Below are positions 62,239 to 64,000 of a DNA stretch of 64,000 nt, piece by piece; positions within the stretch are counted from its first letter, which is position 1; every line of letters begins with the position of its first letter. The stretch comes from CAVSRC01 sp963750065. Lineage in GTDB: Bacteria; Pseudomonadota; Alphaproteobacteria; Rhizobiales; Kaistiaceae. Under the pieces are notes generated by a model. It was given only the letters and a program-made list of their open reading frames with translations, did not search any database and was not told the origin of the DNA. A program made the position numbers and the translations under genes. Location of the stretch: NCBI GenBank assembly GCA_963750065.1, contig CAVVPK010000008.1, forward strand, positions 62,001-126,000. Direction: 5' to 3'.

Positions 62239-63096
62239 CTACTCCCAGTCGAAGAAGCGAACCTGGTTCGCGCCAGTGTAGGGATTGAAATCCTTAAGCG
62301 TCGCGCCGGTATCGGATTGGCTCTTCAGCGTTTCATCGTTGAAGTGGAACTTGAGACCGGCCAGCAGGGTATTGCCGGTGACATGGTCACCGCCACCAGG
62401 CTCATTATCGTAGTAACCCTGATAGGAAACGAAGGCACCGAAGGGCGAGCTGTCGTGCTTCCATTCGAGATCAGCGCCCCAGCGGATCACGTCGTGGGGC
62501 TCGGTCTCGCTGCCTGTTTCGTTGCCGTGCATATAGCCAAGATTGGCAGCCAGCATCAGGTTCGGGTTGAAGAAATAGCGCCCTTCACTGTGAACATAGA
62601 GCGCGTCCAGCCCCGTGTGGTTGTCCTGAAAGGACGTTGTATAGCCGACCTGTCCGTAGAACAGGAAGGGACCGACATAGGTCTGGCCCTCGGCACCGAT
62701 CGTCGCGAGCCTGTCGCCGAAGCCGCCGAAGTATCCAACAGAGCCAAAGGCGCCGACAAGGTGGCCGGGCTCGTTGCGATAGCTCAAGTGCCCCGCAAGG
62801 TTCACGACAGAATAGTTGTTATTGAACTTCGTTTCCCAGTCATTCTCCGCCCCAAAGTCAAATTGGGTTGACCAAGTGTGGTCTATCCAGAAGTTTGCGC
62901 GGCCCAAACCACCAAACAAAGTACCGCTCGTGTTGTCGCCCGTTACATTGGTTGAGAGGCCGAGCAAGCCACCGTAGAGCGCCAAGTCACCGCTAGCCCA
63001 GTTCATGGCCGGTGTCGGGCTATAGCTGCGGTCCGTTGCCTGCGCCGCGACGGTCAATGCTGCCATGGCGGCACCTGCTAACAGGAGTGTCTTCAT
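62239..63096 (-). CDS. Outer-membrane beta-barrel protein (porin-like)
   Basis: The 285-residue protein has a signal peptide (MKTLLLAGAAMAALTVAAQA) followed by alternating polar/hydrophobic strands rich in Gly, Tyr, Phe, Asn (e.g. VGPFLFYGQVGYTTSFQD, LMLAANLGYMHGNETG) and ends ANQVRFFDWE, with aromatic residues near the C-terminus as in outer-membrane proteins. Its role is unknown. GGAGAG precedes the ATG. The gene looks AT-richer than those to the left and lies between tRNA-Ala and an IS remnant, which suggests acquisition. Confidence 0.75.
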   Translation of the reverse strand: MKTLLLAGAAMAALTVAAQATDRSYSPTPAMNWASGDLALYGGLLGLSTNVTGDNTSGTLFGGLGRANFWIDHTWSTQFDFGAENDWETKFNNNYSVVNLAGHLSYRNEPGHLVGAFGSVGYFGGFGDRLATIGAEGQTYVGPFLFYGQVGYTTSFQDNHTGLDALYVHSEGRYFFNPNLMLAANLGYMHGNETGSETEPHDVIRWGADLEWKHDSSPFGAFVSYQGYYDNEPGGGDHVTGNTLLAGLKFHFNDETLKSQSDTGATLKDFNPYTGANQVRFFDWE

Positions 63097-63212
63097 ATTT
63101 CTCTCCAAGCGCCCCGAACACGCTCCGGATTTTATAACCGTACCAAGATTCGCGGCAGGGCTTGAAGCCCCTTGAGCGAATGAACCGAGGAACGTGTCGA
63201 TCCCGATACATC

Positions 63213-63579
63213 TGTCAACGCCAGAGCAAAATCCGGCCATTGGGCGGCTCAAAAGTCGGCCACTTTGGCGCTGTGAGTAGCGGTTCCCCGTCGGGGCCAT
63301 TCCACAGATGACTGGATAATTGGGCGGCGTTTTTGCGGGAACGGCTTTGGCTGAGACGGTAGCTTTCGCCGTTCATCTCGAGGATGTTGACGTGGTGGGT
63401 CAGCCTGTCGAGGAGCGCGCCGGTGAGGCGCTCGGATCCGAAGATCTCGGTCCATTCGTCGAATGGCAAATTGCTGGTAATCAGGATCGCTCCTTGCTCA
63501 TAGCGCTGCGAGATCGTCTCGAAGAGCAATTCAGCGCCGGTCTTTGAGAGCGGCACGAAGCCGAGTTCATCGATGAAGG
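63213..63579 (-). mobile_element. IS21-family remnant: istB 3' part and one terminal end
   Basis: Minus-strand translation gives the last ~120 residues of an IstB ATPase: FIDELGFVPLSKTGAELLFE, AILITSNLPFDEWTEIFGS, LTGALLDRLTHHVNIL and ESYRLSQSR. The element's end appears at 63213 (TGTCAACGCC reading right), and two spaced copies of AAAA-N2-CGGCCA (63228 and 63251) match the multiple terminal repeats of IS21-type elements. IstA, the 5' part of istB and the other end are missing. Confidence 0.85.
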
Positions 63580-63679
63580 CGCCGAAATCCTCCACCTCGT
63601 AGCCGTCGCTTTCGATGAAGGCGCGCAAGGTCTCCTTGAGGTCGTAGGCTGCTTCGTCACAGCCGATCACAACCTTCAC
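63215..63679 (-). pseudogene. rpiB-istB in-frame chimera (truncated sugar-phosphate isomerase gene)
   Basis: From GTG 63679 the first ~34 codons read VKVVIGCDEAAYDLKETLRA..VEDFGA, the N-terminus of an RpiB/LacAB-type sugar-phosphate isomerase. At about 63577 the reading passes without a stop into the C-terminal part of IstB. The resulting 154-codon frame is open, but lacks most of the isomerase active site and the Walker A motif of IstB, so it should be non-functional. The missing 3' part of rpiB is not found left of the IS end. Confidence 0.75.
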
Positions 63680-63763
63680 GATGCTTCTCTTCAGTGTTGC
63701 AGTGGCGCCGTCACCGACGCTGCCGCCACCCATGTCCGGCCGATTGTCACTGGGTAATGGTAT

Positions 63764-63782
63764 TTACATCACACAAATGTAA
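63764..63782. promoter_or_regulatory. Candidate operator TTACAT-N7-ATGTAA upstream of the rpiB remnant
   Basis: A perfect 6-base inverted repeat with 7-base spacer lies 85 bases upstream of the rpiB start in an AT-rich stretch. Such sites are typical for sugar-catabolic repressors. It probably belonged to the sugar operon that rpiB was part of, or to a divergent gene right of the window. Confidence 0.45.
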
Positions 63783-64000
63783 CATCCGCCACCGTAACCA
63801 AGGCAGGCATTACGATGACCATCGGACGACGGCTGCCAGAAGCCCAGCACACGCGGTGCCCTCGAAAATCCGGTTGATATTACTTATGTATTTCTCAGGC
63901 GCTCGCCGGCGCCGCCGAAATGACAGCGGCGCTTCATGCCTCCGCCCGTCATTATGGATGCGACGAATCGACCGCTTCTTGACGGGTATAGGTGTTGACT
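63783..64000. other. Right end of window, no gene assigned
   Basis: No frame in these 218 bases reaches a convincing start with a recognisable protein. The sequence alternates AT-rich (63870-63895) and GC-rich blocks. A gene may begin beyond the edge. Confidence 0.4.

Overview
The window is GC-rich DNA from an alphaproteobacterium, very probably of the order Hyphomicrobiales. This rests on gene order and family content: ffh / chorismate mutase / rpsP / rimM / trmD / rplS / leuC; acnA beside ccmABCDG; dapF-mtaB-ftsY-yciB; DUF2794, DUF1036, IalB-family and DUF1223 proteins; a perfect TTAA-N7-TTAA CtrA-type box; and a two-hairpin intergenic repeat of a type common in rhizobia and relatives. It reads as chromosomal core. 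No CRISPR array, prophage or recognisable defence locus is visible. The genus cannot be fixed by eye.

Layout. 1-8900: the start of a minus-strand Nramp metal transporter, a Na/phosphate cotransporter homologue, aspartate-semialdehyde dehydrogenase, then a GT39-like membrane glycosyltransferase, a GtrB-like GT2 enzyme and, beyond an inserted arsR-phnB-AHSA1 operon, a GtrA-like flippase. 8900-16800: pyridoxal kinase, a CitE-like lyase, an IalB-like secreted protein, YkvA, ThpR, a Bax-inhibitor-like membrane protein, an acetyltransferase, DUF2794 and HtpG. 16800-28700: DUF1223 protein, aconitase, cytochrome c maturation genes ccmA, B, C, D, G (split by one antiparallel gene), YciB, a cupin, FtsY, MtaB and DapF. 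28700-33550: an apparently non-coding stretch with a CtrA-type box and an orphan terminator, then a membrane ferric-reductase-like flavocytochrome followed by exported MsrB (Tat) and MsrA (Sec), and an aldo/keto reductase. 33550-41450: small ORF and tandem repeats, the SRP/ribosome/tRNA-modification block, a Tat metallophosphoesterase and LeuC. 41450-53900: TPR protein, divergent DUF2000/Lrp pair, a zincin protease coupled to a mini membrane protein, three tandem cytochrome b561 paralogues, DeoD, LeuD, RlmN, LysE, a second GT39-like enzyme, a PAP2 phosphatase and a flavodoxin-like protein. 53900-61600: ArgG, an M50/CBS protease, a degenerate-looking cyclase-TPR protein, TypA/BipA, an acetyltransferase, DUF167 and YggT. 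61795-64000: tRNA-Ala(CGC), then a compositionally different tail with an outer-membrane beta-barrel protein and an rpiB gene broken by an IS21 (istB) remnant.

Points that stand out: the redox/methionine-sulfoxide-repair cluster at 29-32 kb; the orphan terminator behind a CtrA box at 28.8 kb; three copies of a dual-hairpin repeat whose outer stem pair covaries; the b561 triplication; the Asn-to-Gly change in the cyclase active-site motif; and the rpiB-istB in-frame chimera downstream of tRNA-Ala. All calls were made by reading the sequence and its translations; no database search was possible.
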